A stretch of DNA of 64,000 nt from Ruminococcus_G sp964621905 (GTDB lineage: Bacteria > Bacillota > Clostridia > Lachnospirales > Lachnospiraceae), in contig CAZUNG010000001.1 of NCBI GenBank assembly GCA_964621905.1, positions 62,001-126,000 on the forward strand, written 5' to 3'. This document shows positions 52,901 through 60,410 of the stretch, piece after piece (positions within the stretch are counted from its first letter, which is position 1; each line of letters starts with the position of its first letter). The notes below the pieces were generated by a model. That model saw only the letters and a program-made list of their open reading frames with translations, did no database searches and was not told where the DNA came from. The position numbers and the translations under genes are program-made.

Positions 52901-53762
52901 CAGGGCGAAAGATACGGATGCAGCGGTTCAGTCAATTCTGGAGCTGATCGGCTGCAAGTATAAGGTCAGCCGCACTTATATCTTTGAAGAGTCAGGTGAC
53001 CACGCTTACTGCTGCAATACATTTGAATGGTGCAGCGAGGGGATCAAACCTCAGAAGCAGTTTTTGCAGCGCGTTGTCTATGCGGATATCGGGGATTACC
53101 ATGAAAACTTTGATGAAAACGGAGTCTTTTACTGCCCGGATATTTCAGTACTGCCGAAACCACAGTATGATGACCTGGCGGTCCAGGGCATTCACTCAAT
53201 GCTGCAGTGCGCCATTCAGAATGAGGGAGAATTCGTGGGTTTTGTAGGTTTTGACGACTGTACGGGTAAGCGGATGTGGACGCAGAGTCAGATTAAGGTG
53301 CTGGCGTTTGTTGCGGAACTGCTCTCTACATATCTGCTGAAAAAACGTGTCCAGGAACACCTCTCCCAGTCGGCAGAAAATCTGCATACGCTGCTGGATG
53401 CGCAAAATTCCTGGATTTACGTTGTTGATCCGGACACTTATGAACTGTTCTTTATCAATGCGAAAATTGCCAGGCTCGTCTCGGAGGCAAAGACAGGTAT
53501 GAACTGTTACAAGGCTTTTTTTGACAGGGACGATCCCTGCAGAAACTGTCCGGTTAGAGAAATCCGAACAAACACCAATAAGACGATGGAAGTCTACAAT
53601 CCATTTTTAAAAGTCTGGGCTCTGGCAGATGCTTCGCTGATCCGTTGGGGCAGTCAGGATGCCTGCCTGATGTCCTGCCATGATATCACTGCCTACAAAA
53701 CAGAGGAAGCAGCGGGCGAAATGGTTACGATTTCTGATAATGGGAAACCATATATTAAATGA
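49977..53762 (+). CDS. Multi-domain c-di-GMP protein REC-HD-GYP-PAS-GGDEF-GAF-PAS
   Basis: This cytoplasmic signalling protein has 1,261 residues. REC (about 5-122) has Asp55 in LLDIVMP. HD-GYP (about 150-340) has HD at 206-207 and DGNGYPDG. A region of about 370-800 holds PAS-type sensor domains (for example FGYSREEIKEVF near 545 and FGYQPISEKIDL near 675). GGDEF lies at 848-852 with NFKMINDNFGHMFGD before it. A GAF-like domain (about 940-1110) and a last PAS-like segment (about 1130-1240, with CRNCPVREI) end the protein. Both synthesis and hydrolysis motifs of c-di-GMP are intact. The start is ATG 49977 after GGAGGG. Its REC-HD-GYP module matches the protein at 38624 in layout. sstT follows 30 bases on. 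Confidence 0.9.
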   Translation: MNRNTLLIVDDMEINRAILRSLFEQEYNLLEAENGEQGLMLLNQYKNTIAAVLLDIVMPVKDGYEVMIEMSQNRLLDEVPVIVITAQDSTENEVRAFDLGASDIVMKPFEPHVVRRRVENVVELNRHKRHLEELVEEQAINLRESKAALMDALSSVIEHRGIESGQHVLRIRMFTKLLLEDVMDNYPEYGLDDQKIGVISSAAALHDIGKIAIPDAILNKPGPLTVDEFEVMKTHAEKSCEILAGLERMHDREYLQYAYDICRYHHERWDGNGYPDGLTGENIPICAQVAGVADVYDALTSDRVYQKAFSPEKAYNMILNGECGLFPPKLLECFKNVRESFAVLTREYADGKSPNADFETILSRDIHKTEAENTLELGQMKYFAMLRYENSTVMEVDIDSGVYHLVYTQNSDFDQLRSGSLFDESYRAFVEKSVHPDDRSSVLEKRCIDMFLSSGAMKCSQTYRVFHIGSDDYVRYEMSVLRVNMENPRQHKLLLIWRAAESDHYAISVRNAQEGQTIENSLVGIQKCRNDRWFTICYINQGFISLFGYSREEIKEVFQNQFVQMIYPDDREYVLQWFREQQSRSNTFELEYRIRTKDGRILWVLDKSQLLTGEDGIEYFNRVLIDVTHIRQEQEKLRLTMERHQIIMDQSNDIIFEWDIQQNKIFYSSNWVKKFGYQPISEKIDLRIPQASHILPEDMPNFLELMKKVSSGEPYGEAELRIANADSRYIWCRIRATTQFNDDGRPVKAVGVILDIDSEKRHAQDLLDKAERDHLTHLFNKNAARIRIRSAMRHWEHTGTAAMMIIDLDNFKMINDNFGHMFGDAVLKEVAAQMQRLFRTEDVVSRIGGDEFLVYINRLPDLNVLSERAENLVATMQSVLADELHLCPLSCSVGVACFPEDAGSFHELFLCCDRALYYAKAQGKNQFAMYNKQTMAKTFDLDPQQAVTANTRIESDEAYDLENTAVIQQISQLLYRAKDTDAAVQSILELIGCKYKVSRTYIFEESGDHAYCCNTFEWCSEGIKPQKQFLQRVVYADIGDYHENFDENGVFYCPDISVLPKPQYDDLAVQGIHSMLQCAIQNEGEFVGFVGFDDCTGKRMWTQSQIKVLAFVAELLSTYLLKKRVQEHLSQSAENLHTLLDAQNSWIYVVDPDTYELFFINAKIARLVSEAKTGMNCYKAFFDRDDPCRNCPVREIRTNTNKTMEVYNPFLKVWALADASLIRWGSQDACLMSCHDITAYKTEEAAGEMVTISDNGKPYIK

Positions 53763-53792
53763 GGGTGACTAAAAGGAAAGGAAAACACAAGA

Positions 53793-55016
53793 ATGAATAA
53801 CTTAATGAAAAAATGGACGGATATCAGTCTTATCAAAAGAATTCTGGGCGGTCTGATCATCGGAGCGGCGCTTGGGATCGCAGTTCCGCAGGCAACGGGG
53901 ATCACGGTGCTTGGCGACCTGTTTGTGGGAGCGCTAAAGGCGGTAGCGCCAATTCTGGTCTTCTTCCTGGTCATGAGTTCGCTGAGCAATGGACAGAATT
54001 CACATGGGGGAGTGATTCGGACCGTTATTCTTTTGTATATGTTCAGCACACTGCTTGCTGCTGTCATCGCTGTATTTGCAAGTATGGCATTCCCGATTGA
54101 ACTGACGCTGGCTGAGGCAGCAAAGGATGCTGCAGCACCCGGCGGGGTATTGGAAGTATTGCAGACTCTGATCATGAATGTTGTAGCAAACCCTGTTGCA
54201 TCCCTTGCAAATGCCAATTATCTGGGTATACTTGCCTGGGCAGTACTGCTTGGCATTGCATTTCGCGCTGCGGGAGAGCACACGAAGCAGGTACTTCAGG
54301 ACATCTCTTCCGGAATTTCAACACTGGTAACCTGGATTATCAACCTGGCTCCTTTTGGCATTCTGGGACTTGTGTTCCGTACGGTTGCCACAAGTGGTCT
54401 TGACATTTTTACAGAGTACGGCAAGCTGCTGGCGCTGCTTGTCGGATGCATGCTGGTTGTCACATTTATCACCAATCCGATACTCGTCTACTGGTGCATC
54501 CGGAAAAATCCGTTTCCACTCATTTTCAAATGCCTGAAGAGAAGCGCGATCACTGCATTTTTCACGAGAAGCTCAGCCGCAAATATTCCGGTTAACATGG
54601 AAGTGTGTCAGGAGATGGGAATGGATAAAGATACGTATTCGGTGACGATTCCGCTTGGCGCTACCATTAATATGGACGGAGCTGCAATCACCATCACGGT
54701 TATGACTATGGCAGCAGCCCATACGGTGGGCGTCGCCGTAGATATTCCGACCGCGATCATCTTAAGTGTACTTGCAGCATTATCAGCATGCGGCGCTTCC
54801 GGGGTGGCTGGGGGTTCTCTGCTGCTGATTCCTATGGCGTGTTCTCTGTTCGGCATCCCGGATGATATTTCCATGCAGGTTGTCGGGGTTGGATTTATTA
54901 TCGGTGTAGTACAGGATTCTGTGGAGACTGCTTTGAATTCTTCCTCGGATCTGTTGCTTTCCATATCTGCGGAACTGAGACAGTGGCGAAAAGAAGGAAG
55001 AGAGATTGACATTTAA
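53793..55016 (+). CDS. sstT: Sodium:serine/threonine symporter SstT
   Basis: This 407-residue membrane transporter of the dicarboxylate/amino acid:cation symporter family imports serine and threonine with sodium. Helical segments run throughout. Family motifs are the hairpin Ser-rich TRSSAANIPVNM, ATINMDGAA in the sodium/substrate site, and VQDSVETALNSSSDL near the end. The start ATG 53793 follows AAAGGAAAGG with about 11-base spacing. It lies 30 bases after the large c-di-GMP gene and may be co-transcribed. No terminator is evident before the next promoter at 55059. Confidence 0.93.
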   Translation: MNNLMKKWTDISLIKRILGGLIIGAALGIAVPQATGITVLGDLFVGALKAVAPILVFFLVMSSLSNGQNSHGGVIRTVILLYMFSTLLAAVIAVFASMAFPIELTLAEAAKDAAAPGGVLEVLQTLIMNVVANPVASLANANYLGILAWAVLLGIAFRAAGEHTKQVLQDISSGISTLVTWIINLAPFGILGLVFRTVATSGLDIFTEYGKLLALLVGCMLVVTFITNPILVYWCIRKNPFPLIFKCLKRSAITAFFTRSSAANIPVNMEVCQEMGMDKDTYSVTIPLGATINMDGAAITITVMTMAAAHTVGVAVDIPTAIILSVLAALSACGASGVAGGSLLLIPMACSLFGIPDDISMQVVGVGFIIGVVQDSVETALNSSSDLLLSISAELRQWRKEGREIDI

Positions 55017-55058
55017 TTGTATTTTATGCGTATTTGCTTACCACTCGTGTATCATTTA

Positions 55059-55087
55059 TTGACCGTGGACTGGTGATTTGTTATGAT
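55059..55087 (+). promoter_or_regulatory. Promoter of diguanylate cyclase gene
   Basis: TTGACC (55059-55064) and TATGAT (55082-55087) are spaced by 17 bases, with TGT ahead of the -10. The -35 is identical to that of the gene at 49977. Confidence 0.65.
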
Positions 55088-55122
55088 AGTATTGGATTTG
55101 TTTGGCAAAAGGGGTAGTGAAT

Positions 55123-56151
55123 ATGAAAGACAATCATTCTTTGATAAAGACGCAGAAAACCAGAAAACAGCTGGAAAAGGAAAATGAAGATTTTCAGAAA
55201 CTGGCTCAGAGGGACTGGCTTACAGGGCTTTATAACCGCGGTACCATGGAGCAGAAAGTAAATGAATGGGTTGCGTCAGAAAAATCCGGAACGCTGTTCT
55301 TTCTGGATCTGGATCACTTTAAACAGGTGAATGACCGATATGGACATATTACAGGCGATTGTCTTCTGCAGAGCGTAGGGGACACCTTACATAAAATGTT
55401 TCCGGACCCGAATCTTGTGGGACGCATCGGCGGAGATGAATATGTTATTTTTATGCAGCAGAGCACAGATGACAGCAGTATTGTCAGCAGATGTGCACAG
55501 GTTCGCGGTCGTTTTCGGGAAGTTCTTATACAGGGAAATCTTTTGGTGAAACTGAGTATGACTATTTTTGGTACCAGATATCAGGAAGGCGACACCTATA
55601 GCGAGATGTTCGACCGTGTGGATCAGATGGTGATCGGGGAGAAGCGTGAGCGGAATCAGAAGAAAGGCAGGATGCGGATCGCAGAAAGCCGCAGGAGTGC
55701 CGGAATTGAGCTGGATATGAGCCTGATTGCCCGGGAGATGCAGGAGGAATCGCCGCTTCCCGGAGCATACTGTCAGGATTATGAGACATTTAAGAGTATC
55801 TACCGCTTTATGGAGCGCAGGCTGGAGAGAATAAAAAATACGGCATATATCATTCTGTTTACACTGACAGATTCAGAGAATCTGTTCCCGGAGCTTGAGC
55901 ACCGTGACTATCAGATGAATATCCTGGGAGAAGGGATTCAGCATAATCTGCGTATGGGAGATCTCTATACACAGTATACCAGCTGTCAGTACCTGGTCAT
56001 GGTATCTGACGTATCGGAAGATAATGTGGAAATGATTGCACAGAGGATCTGCCGGTTTTTTTATGAACAGCGCAGAGGTGATGCCCAGAATCTGGTGCTC
56101 CATCACAGCTATCCGCTGAAGCCGGCAGAAAAAAAGAAGAAAGAGAAATAA
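55123..56151 (+). CDS. Diguanylate cyclase with degenerate second domain
   Basis: This is a 342-residue cytoplasmic protein. A coiled N-terminus (residues 1-30) leads to a GGDEF domain at about 30-160: LTGLYNRGTME, DLDHFKQVNDRYGHITGD and the active-site GGDEY at 103-107. The second half (about 195-330) has a similar alternating pattern with LRMGDLYTQYTSCQYLVMV in place of the R-x-GGDEF-x-h-h strand, so it looks like a catalytically dead second cyclase fold. No inhibitory-site RxxD is clear. The start ATG 55123 follows AAGGGG; TTG 55102 is in frame. A bidirectional terminator ends it at 56153-56194. Confidence 0.87.
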   Translation: MKDNHSLIKTQKTRKQLEKENEDFQKLAQRDWLTGLYNRGTMEQKVNEWVASEKSGTLFFLDLDHFKQVNDRYGHITGDCLLQSVGDTLHKMFPDPNLVGRIGGDEYVIFMQQSTDDSSIVSRCAQVRGRFREVLIQGNLLVKLSMTIFGTRYQEGDTYSEMFDRVDQMVIGEKRERNQKKGRMRIAESRRSAGIELDMSLIAREMQEESPLPGAYCQDYETFKSIYRFMERRLERIKNTAYIILFTLTDSENLFPELEHRDYQMNILGEGIQHNLRMGDLYTQYTSCQYLVMVSDVSEDNVEMIAQRICRFFYEQRRGDAQNLVLHHSYPLKPAEKKKKEK

Positions 56152-56152
56152 A

Positions 56153-56194
56153 CGAAAAAACTGCTGCAGACATAATTCCGCAGCAGTTTTTTCG
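56153..56194. terminator. Intrinsic terminator, bidirectional
   Basis: CGAAAAAACTGCTGC (56153-56167) pairs perfectly with GCAGCAGTTTTTTCG (56180-56194), loop of 12 bases. T6 on the plus strand and the A6 arm make it work in both directions. Confidence 0.9.
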
Positions 56195-56311
56195 TCTCTT
56201 TTTATGATTTAGTGAGTTTATATTACCACAAAACAACACTTTTTTCAAGACTTGCGGTCAAATATTTAGTGACGTACAATCAACGGTAACCGAAAGAAAG
56301 GGGTGTTTTGT

Positions 56312-56776
56312 ATGGATCAAGAATTTTTTTTGCAAACGATCGAAGATTCTGAACATCAGCTGGAACAGATTCTCACCTGTAACCAGTATACAAAAAAATT
56401 TGGGCTCGAGCTGTCGAAAGAGGATGCAATGATATTGCTTGCTGACAGAAAAGACAGTCTCATCAGACAGCAGAGGATTGAATTTGGAGAGGGAATTCTG
56501 CCCGCTCTGATTTTTGCATTCTGTGATTCTCCTTATCTGTATCAGGATAATTATGTCGAAACCATAGGCCGGCTGCAGGACATTTTTTATCTGTTAAAAA
56601 ATGAAACCCTGGATACGGTAAGTGATGAGGACCTCATCCGTTATATGAAACACCAGTTTGACGGTGTATGCGCGGGATCTTTGGATCACCTGGAGGAAAC
56701 GGTGGCGGAGCAGTGTATCAGAAGTATCCGTAAAAAAATCAGATACACGGGGGGAGACGCATATGACAGTCAGTGA
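56312..56776 (+). CDS. Unknown protein, DUF6323-like
   Basis: This is an acidic, helical, 154-residue cytoplasmic protein without signal peptide or membrane helix. I do not know its function. It resembles what I remember as DUF6323 from Lachnospiraceae (recollection, unchecked); members are found beside DUF6179 proteins, as here. The start is ATG 56312 with GAAAGGGG upstream; GTG 56303 is in frame. Its last 14 bases overlap the next gene, whose RBS GGGGGGAG lies within it. The pair is therefore translated from one message together with the pyrophosphatase-like gene. Confidence 0.75.
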   Translation: MDQEFFLQTIEDSEHQLEQILTCNQYTKKFGLELSKEDAMILLADRKDSLIRQQRIEFGEGILPALIFAFCDSPYLYQDNYVETIGRLQDIFYLLKNETLDTVSDEDLIRYMKHQFDGVCAGSLDHLEETVAEQCIRSIRKKIRYTGGDAYDSQ

Positions 56777-57584
56777 CCGGTATCCGATGGAAGAATTACT
56801 TCCGGTTGTGGCGCGCCTGGCAGCAAAATATTCTTCCGGGAGCAGTACGTCTGTTACAATGGAGCGGGCACAGCAGCTGATGGAAGCAGTTTTGTACTGT
56901 ATCCGGGAAAATGAACATCTCTGTGAGAAAAGTGGCAGCGATGAGAAGAACCTGCAAAACAGCCGGAATATGACGGCACAGGAGGCATATGAAAATGGAT
57001 ATCGGATGGTTCTGGAAAAAACAGACCGCGCACGAAATCTCTATCATGAACTGATACAGAACTTTACGGATTACGGAAATCAAAGTCTGCATGACACGGT
57101 TATCCTCGGAATACCGGCTTTTTTCAGGTATTATGATGCGGAAATAGATCCGCAGAATCAGATACTGACGTTGGATTATCCAACGATTTGGCCGGTCGGA
57201 GAACTCTGCGGTGTAGATGCCATATATCATTATCTGAAATGTCTGAGGATGGAGCAGATGTTTCTGGATGGGATACCGGACGAGACTGTGAAAAAGATTC
57301 TGGAGGCATACTGTGCAGATTACCGGGAACAGTTTGACAACGTGTGCAGTATCGTGCTTCGCTATGTACTGACAAAGATGCATAAAAAATGTAAAAGAGG
57401 AGCAGCCACTGACGGGCTGTACCGGGATTTTTCAGTACTTCTTGGGAAGTTGATTCGGGAAAAATATGATGATAACGAAGAATTGTATCGGTATTTACAG
57501 TATGAGCTGAAAGATTTGAGTGTCAGAATTTTGGCGGGTTTACCACAATTTCACAGAAGTTTCACAGATTATGTCTTGACTTAA
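56763..57584 (+). CDS. Unknown protein, DUF6179-like
   Basis: This 273-residue soluble, mostly helical protein has no recognised catalytic motif. Visible features are a charged N-terminal half with AQQLMEAVLYCIREN and AYENGYRMVLEKT, and FFRYYDAEIDPQNQILTLDYP in the middle. It resembles DUF6179 as far as I recall. Function unknown. The start ATG 56763 lies inside the end of the previous gene behind GGGGGGAG, and the frame is open 35 codons further up. A promoter-like TTGACT/TATGAT lies at its end, ahead of the next gene, so the third gene may also be expressed separately. Confidence 0.78.
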   Translation: MTVSDRYPMEELLPVVARLAAKYSSGSSTSVTMERAQQLMEAVLYCIRENEHLCEKSGSDEKNLQNSRNMTAQEAYENGYRMVLEKTDRARNLYHELIQNFTDYGNQSLHDTVILGIPAFFRYYDAEIDPQNQILTLDYPTIWPVGELCGVDAIYHYLKCLRMEQMFLDGIPDETVKKILEAYCADYREQFDNVCSIVLRYVLTKMHKKCKRGAATDGLYRDFSVLLGKLIREKYDDNEELYRYLQYELKDLSVRILAGLPQFHRSFTDYVLT

Positions 57585-57606
57585 ACTGTACTTTATCGGA
57601 TATGAT
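57576..57606 (+). promoter_or_regulatory. Possible promoter of pyrophosphatase-like gene
   Basis: TTGACT (57576-57581) and TATGAT (57601-57606) are 19 bases apart, a wide spacing. The -35 overlaps the stop of the previous gene. Confidence 0.4.
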
Positions 57607-57656
57607 AGGAGTGTTACATAATAATGGTAAAGTGCATTTTGAAGGAGGCGCTGCGA

Positions 57657-58208
57657 ATGAATATTTGGCATGATATGAAACCGGAACGAATCAGGCCTGA
57701 GAAATTCTGTGTCTATGTCACGATACCTAAGGGGAGTAATAAGAAATATGAGTTTGATACCGAGACCGGATTGCTGCAGCTGGTAAAGATACTGTATACA
57801 GCCGCGTGCTACCCGGTAAACTGTGGTATTATTCCGAGAACCCTGGGGACAGATCAAAAACCGATGGAGGTTATGATCCTGTGTCAGGAAATTCTGGATG
57901 AGAACACACTCGTAGAATGCTGCCCGGTTGGGATTTTGCAGACATCGAAACAGGGATTACGGACAGAAAGAATTCTTGCAATTCCTATTATGGATTCTGC
58001 GAATGCCATGGGAGTTGTGGAAGCGGAACATCTTTTACAGACGGTATATGAAGAATTAAAATATTTCTTTGGCATTTACCGGGGACCGGATGCGGATGAG
58101 ATCGAAGTCCGCGGGGGGATTGACGCAATGAAAGCGGTTCAGCTGATTGAGAACAGTATGAAGGCATATGACAGGATCCGCCATGATGTGAACAATCAGA
58201 GGAACTAA
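57657..58208 (+). CDS. Inorganic pyrophosphatase-like protein, active site altered
   Basis: This 183-residue protein has the fold pattern of family I soluble pyrophosphatase: VTIPKGSNKKYEFDTETG, YPVNCGIIPRTLG, and CPVGIL. Aligned by eye to the E. coli enzyme, many catalytic residues differ. Of the D65-D67-D70 metal triad only the first is kept (Asp66); the others are Lys68 and Glu71. Arg43 becomes Lys44, Glu20 becomes Thr22, Tyr55 becomes Cys56, and the Asp97/Asp102 region reads TSKQGLRTER without those aspartates. Pyrophosphate hydrolysis therefore looks unlikely. It may bind a nucleotide or phosphate ligand. The start ATG 57657 follows GAAGGAGG; ATG 57624 is in frame. It closes a three-gene set with two unknown proteins. 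Confidence 0.8.
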   Translation: MNIWHDMKPERIRPEKFCVYVTIPKGSNKKYEFDTETGLLQLVKILYTAACYPVNCGIIPRTLGTDQKPMEVMILCQEILDENTLVECCPVGILQTSKQGLRTERILAIPIMDSANAMGVVEAEHLLQTVYEELKYFFGIYRGPDADEIEVRGGIDAMKAVQLIENSMKAYDRIRHDVNNQRN

Positions 58209-58237
58209 GTATCATGTGATGAAAGCGAGGGATTTTT

Positions 58238-58756
58238 ATGTTGGATTTGCTGCTCAATAGAAGAAGCTGCCGAAAATTTGAAGAAAGGCCTGTGGAAGAA
58301 GAAAAAAAAGAGAAAATTCTTCAGGCGGGGCAGCTGGCGCCTTCAGGCAAAAGCACGTGCCCGTGGGAATTTGTCGTTGTTGAGAACAAAGATACCCTGA
58401 AGAAACTCGGCAACTGCCGAAAGCCCAGCCAGCCTTTTTTGCCACAGTCACCTCTGGCTATTGTGGTATTAGCCGATACACAGAAAACCGATACCTGGAT
58501 AGAAGATGCCTCTATATCTGCTGTGATTATGCAGCTTGAAGCAGAACGTTTGGGGCTTGGCTCCTGTTGGGTACAAATCAGGTTAAGAGAATCAAATCAG
58601 GAGATGAGCAGTGAAGCTTATGTGCGTGAGCTGCTTAAAATTCCAGAACATATGGCAGTTCTCTGTATCATTGCGGCAGGGTATCCCGAAAAGAAACTTC
58701 CTGTACATACCTTGGACGAAGTAACACAGGAGAGAATTCATACGGAAACTTATTGA
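58238..58756 (+). CDS. Nitroreductase family protein
   Basis: This 172-residue FMN-dependent flavoprotein of the nitroreductase superfamily shows NRRSCRKFEERPV, the FMN-phosphate motif; LAPSGKSTCPWEFVVV; and the C-terminal IIAAGYPEKK. Substrates may be nitro-aromatics, quinones or flavins; not determinable. It is short for the family, which matches the compact Firmicute type. The start ATG 58238 follows AGCGAGGG. It lies 29 bases after the pyrophosphatase-like gene. A hairpin terminator follows at 58809-58839. Confidence 0.88.
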   Translation: MLDLLLNRRSCRKFEERPVEEEKKEKILQAGQLAPSGKSTCPWEFVVVENKDTLKKLGNCRKPSQPFLPQSPLAIVVLADTQKTDTWIEDASISAVIMQLEAERLGLGSCWVQIRLRESNQEMSSEAYVRELLKIPEHMAVLCIIAAGYPEKKLPVHTLDEVTQERIHTETY

Positions 58757-58808
58757 CAAAAGCAACGTCAGGAAGTCGTTTGCCGGATCACAGTACTTAA
58801 GACGGCAT

Positions 58809-58839
58809 ACGGGAGATGGAACCATGCGCCATCTCCCGT
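58809..58839. terminator. Hairpin between nitroreductase and MATE genes
   Basis: ACGGGAGATGG (58809-58819) pairs perfectly with CCATCTCCCGT (58829-58839) over a 9-base loop, then a moderately T-rich tail (TGTTTGTG). It separates convergent genes. Confidence 0.7.
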
Positions 58840-58848
58840 TGTTTGTGT

Positions 58849-60219
58849 TCAGGAATTTTTTTGTGCCAGTGCTTTCGATCGCGATGAGATAATACGGGGG
58901 AAAAAGCGGAAAAACAAAAACGAAGTCACCAGGGCGGCAATCAGGTCTGCGGCAGGTTCCGAAAGAAACGTGGCTTCAGCTGAAATCAGGCGGGGCAGAA
59001 GCAAAAGTCCGGCCAGAAAGACAGTTTTGCGGAACGCAGAACAAAAGAGCGCCAGCCTTACATGCCCCAGTGCAGTGGTCTCATCCACAAGAGGATACTG
59101 GACTGCCAGGGGGATGATCATAGCGGTAAACAGCTTGATGTACCGGACTGAGCGTCTCATAATTTCCGAATCTTTTGTAAACAAAGAGACGTAGAGCGGG
59201 GAGGCGACATGTGTCATGACTGTCATAAACAGGCAGAAGGAGACACAAAGCAGTACAATACACTGGATTGCTTTTTTAATGCGGACAGCGTCACCGGTTC
59301 CGTAGTTAAAACTGACGACCGGCTGGCTGCCCAGTGTGATACCGCCGAGCGGCATCGTGATAAGGAGGAGGTAGCTCTGTACAATGGTAGCACAGGTGAC
59401 CAGAATATCCCCTTCGTTTGGGCCGCCATACCGCTGGAGGACTGTATTCAGAACTATGAGCAGTATGCTGTCACTGGCAATGATGAGAAATGGGGACAGA
59501 CCAAAACTGATGATCTTTCTCACGGCATTCCATTGAAAATCTCCCCATCCCAGCCGAATGGGCATCTTTTTGCGCCGCAGGGACAAAAGTACGAATAGGC
59601 AGGATGCCATCTGAGAGATCACGGTGGCGGCGGCAGCTCCTGCGACACCCATATCAAACAGGAAGATAAAGACCGGATCAAGCACGATATTCAGCACAGC
59701 TCCCAGCATAACAGTCACCATGCCAAGTCCTGAGTACCCCTGTGCGATCAGGAAACTGTTCATCCCCACTGACATGAGGGCAAAAAAAGTACCCGCCGTA
59801 TAGATGGTCAGATAAGTGTTGGCGTAGCCGAAGGTAGCCGGGCTGGCACCGAACCACATGAGAAGATGATTTTTGGAAAACAGGAACACGATGGTCAGCA
59901 CTGCGGAGAGCACCAACAGCATCAGAAAGCTGTTATTAAGGATTTGCTTTGCGTCTCTGGTACTGCCTTCTCCCATGCGCATGGCCATAATGGGAGATCC
60001 GCCAAGCCCCACAAGGGAGGCGAAAGAGGACAGCAAAGTTACAATCGGACCGCATACCCCCACCCCTGCCAAAGCAAGGCTGCCTATGCCGGCGCCTATG
60101 TACATACGGTCTACAATCGAGTAGAGGACACTTACCAGCTGCGCCAGCATGGTGGGGATGGCAAGCCGCAGCACAAGATGAAAAACTGGATCCCGGCCTA
60201 AATCATTCGTTCGTTTCAT
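58849..60219 (-). CDS. MATE-family efflux transporter
   Basis: This 456-residue, 12-helix exporter belongs to the multidrug and toxin extrusion family. The opening LGRDPVFHLVLRLAIPTMLAQLVSVLYS and the repeated YNIVD-type segment (YSIVDRMYIG) with later MGVAGAAAATVISQ and GAQPVVSFNYG-like GSQPVVSFNYG motifs are typical of the NorM/DinF-like branch. It presumably uses a sodium or proton gradient to expel drugs or metabolites. The start is ATG 60219 behind GGGAG on this strand; ATG 60240 is in frame upstream. The gene is divergent from the ABC remnant at 60411. No regulator is adjacent. Confidence 0.9.
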   Translation of the reverse strand: MKRTNDLGRDPVFHLVLRLAIPTMLAQLVSVLYSIVDRMYIGAGIGSLALAGVGVCGPIVTLLSSFASLVGLGGSPIMAMRMGEGSTRDAKQILNNSFLMLLVLSAVLTIVFLFSKNHLLMWFGASPATFGYANTYLTIYTAGTFFALMSVGMNSFLIAQGYSGLGMVTVMLGAVLNIVLDPVFIFLFDMGVAGAAAATVISQMASCLFVLLSLRRKKMPIRLGWGDFQWNAVRKIISFGLSPFLIIASDSILLIVLNTVLQRYGGPNEGDILVTCATIVQSYLLLITMPLGGITLGSQPVVSFNYGTGDAVRIKKAIQCIVLLCVSFCLFMTVMTHVASPLYVSLFTKDSEIMRRSVRYIKLFTAMIIPLAVQYPLVDETTALGHVRLALFCSAFRKTVFLAGLLLLPRLISAEATFLSEPAADLIAALVTSFLFFRFFPRIISSRSKALAQKNS

Positions 60220-60410
60220 ACATTTCTCCCATTTCAGCAAAAGGAAACGCCTATTTCCATTCCTCTTGTGATATCATGGAATAGGAATAAGCGCTGCCCG
60301 TCTGTAAATTAAGTCAGTGTAGTGTAGCATATTTTATATGGAAAGTCAAATGAGATATCATTTTTTTGATGTTTGTGCTATATTTAATTATAAAAAATAA
60401 GGAGATCAAA

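Noticed and set aside
59209..59598. 129-residue plus-strand frame inside the MATE gene
   Set aside because: Antisense to a well-supported 12-helix transporter, no SD or domain.
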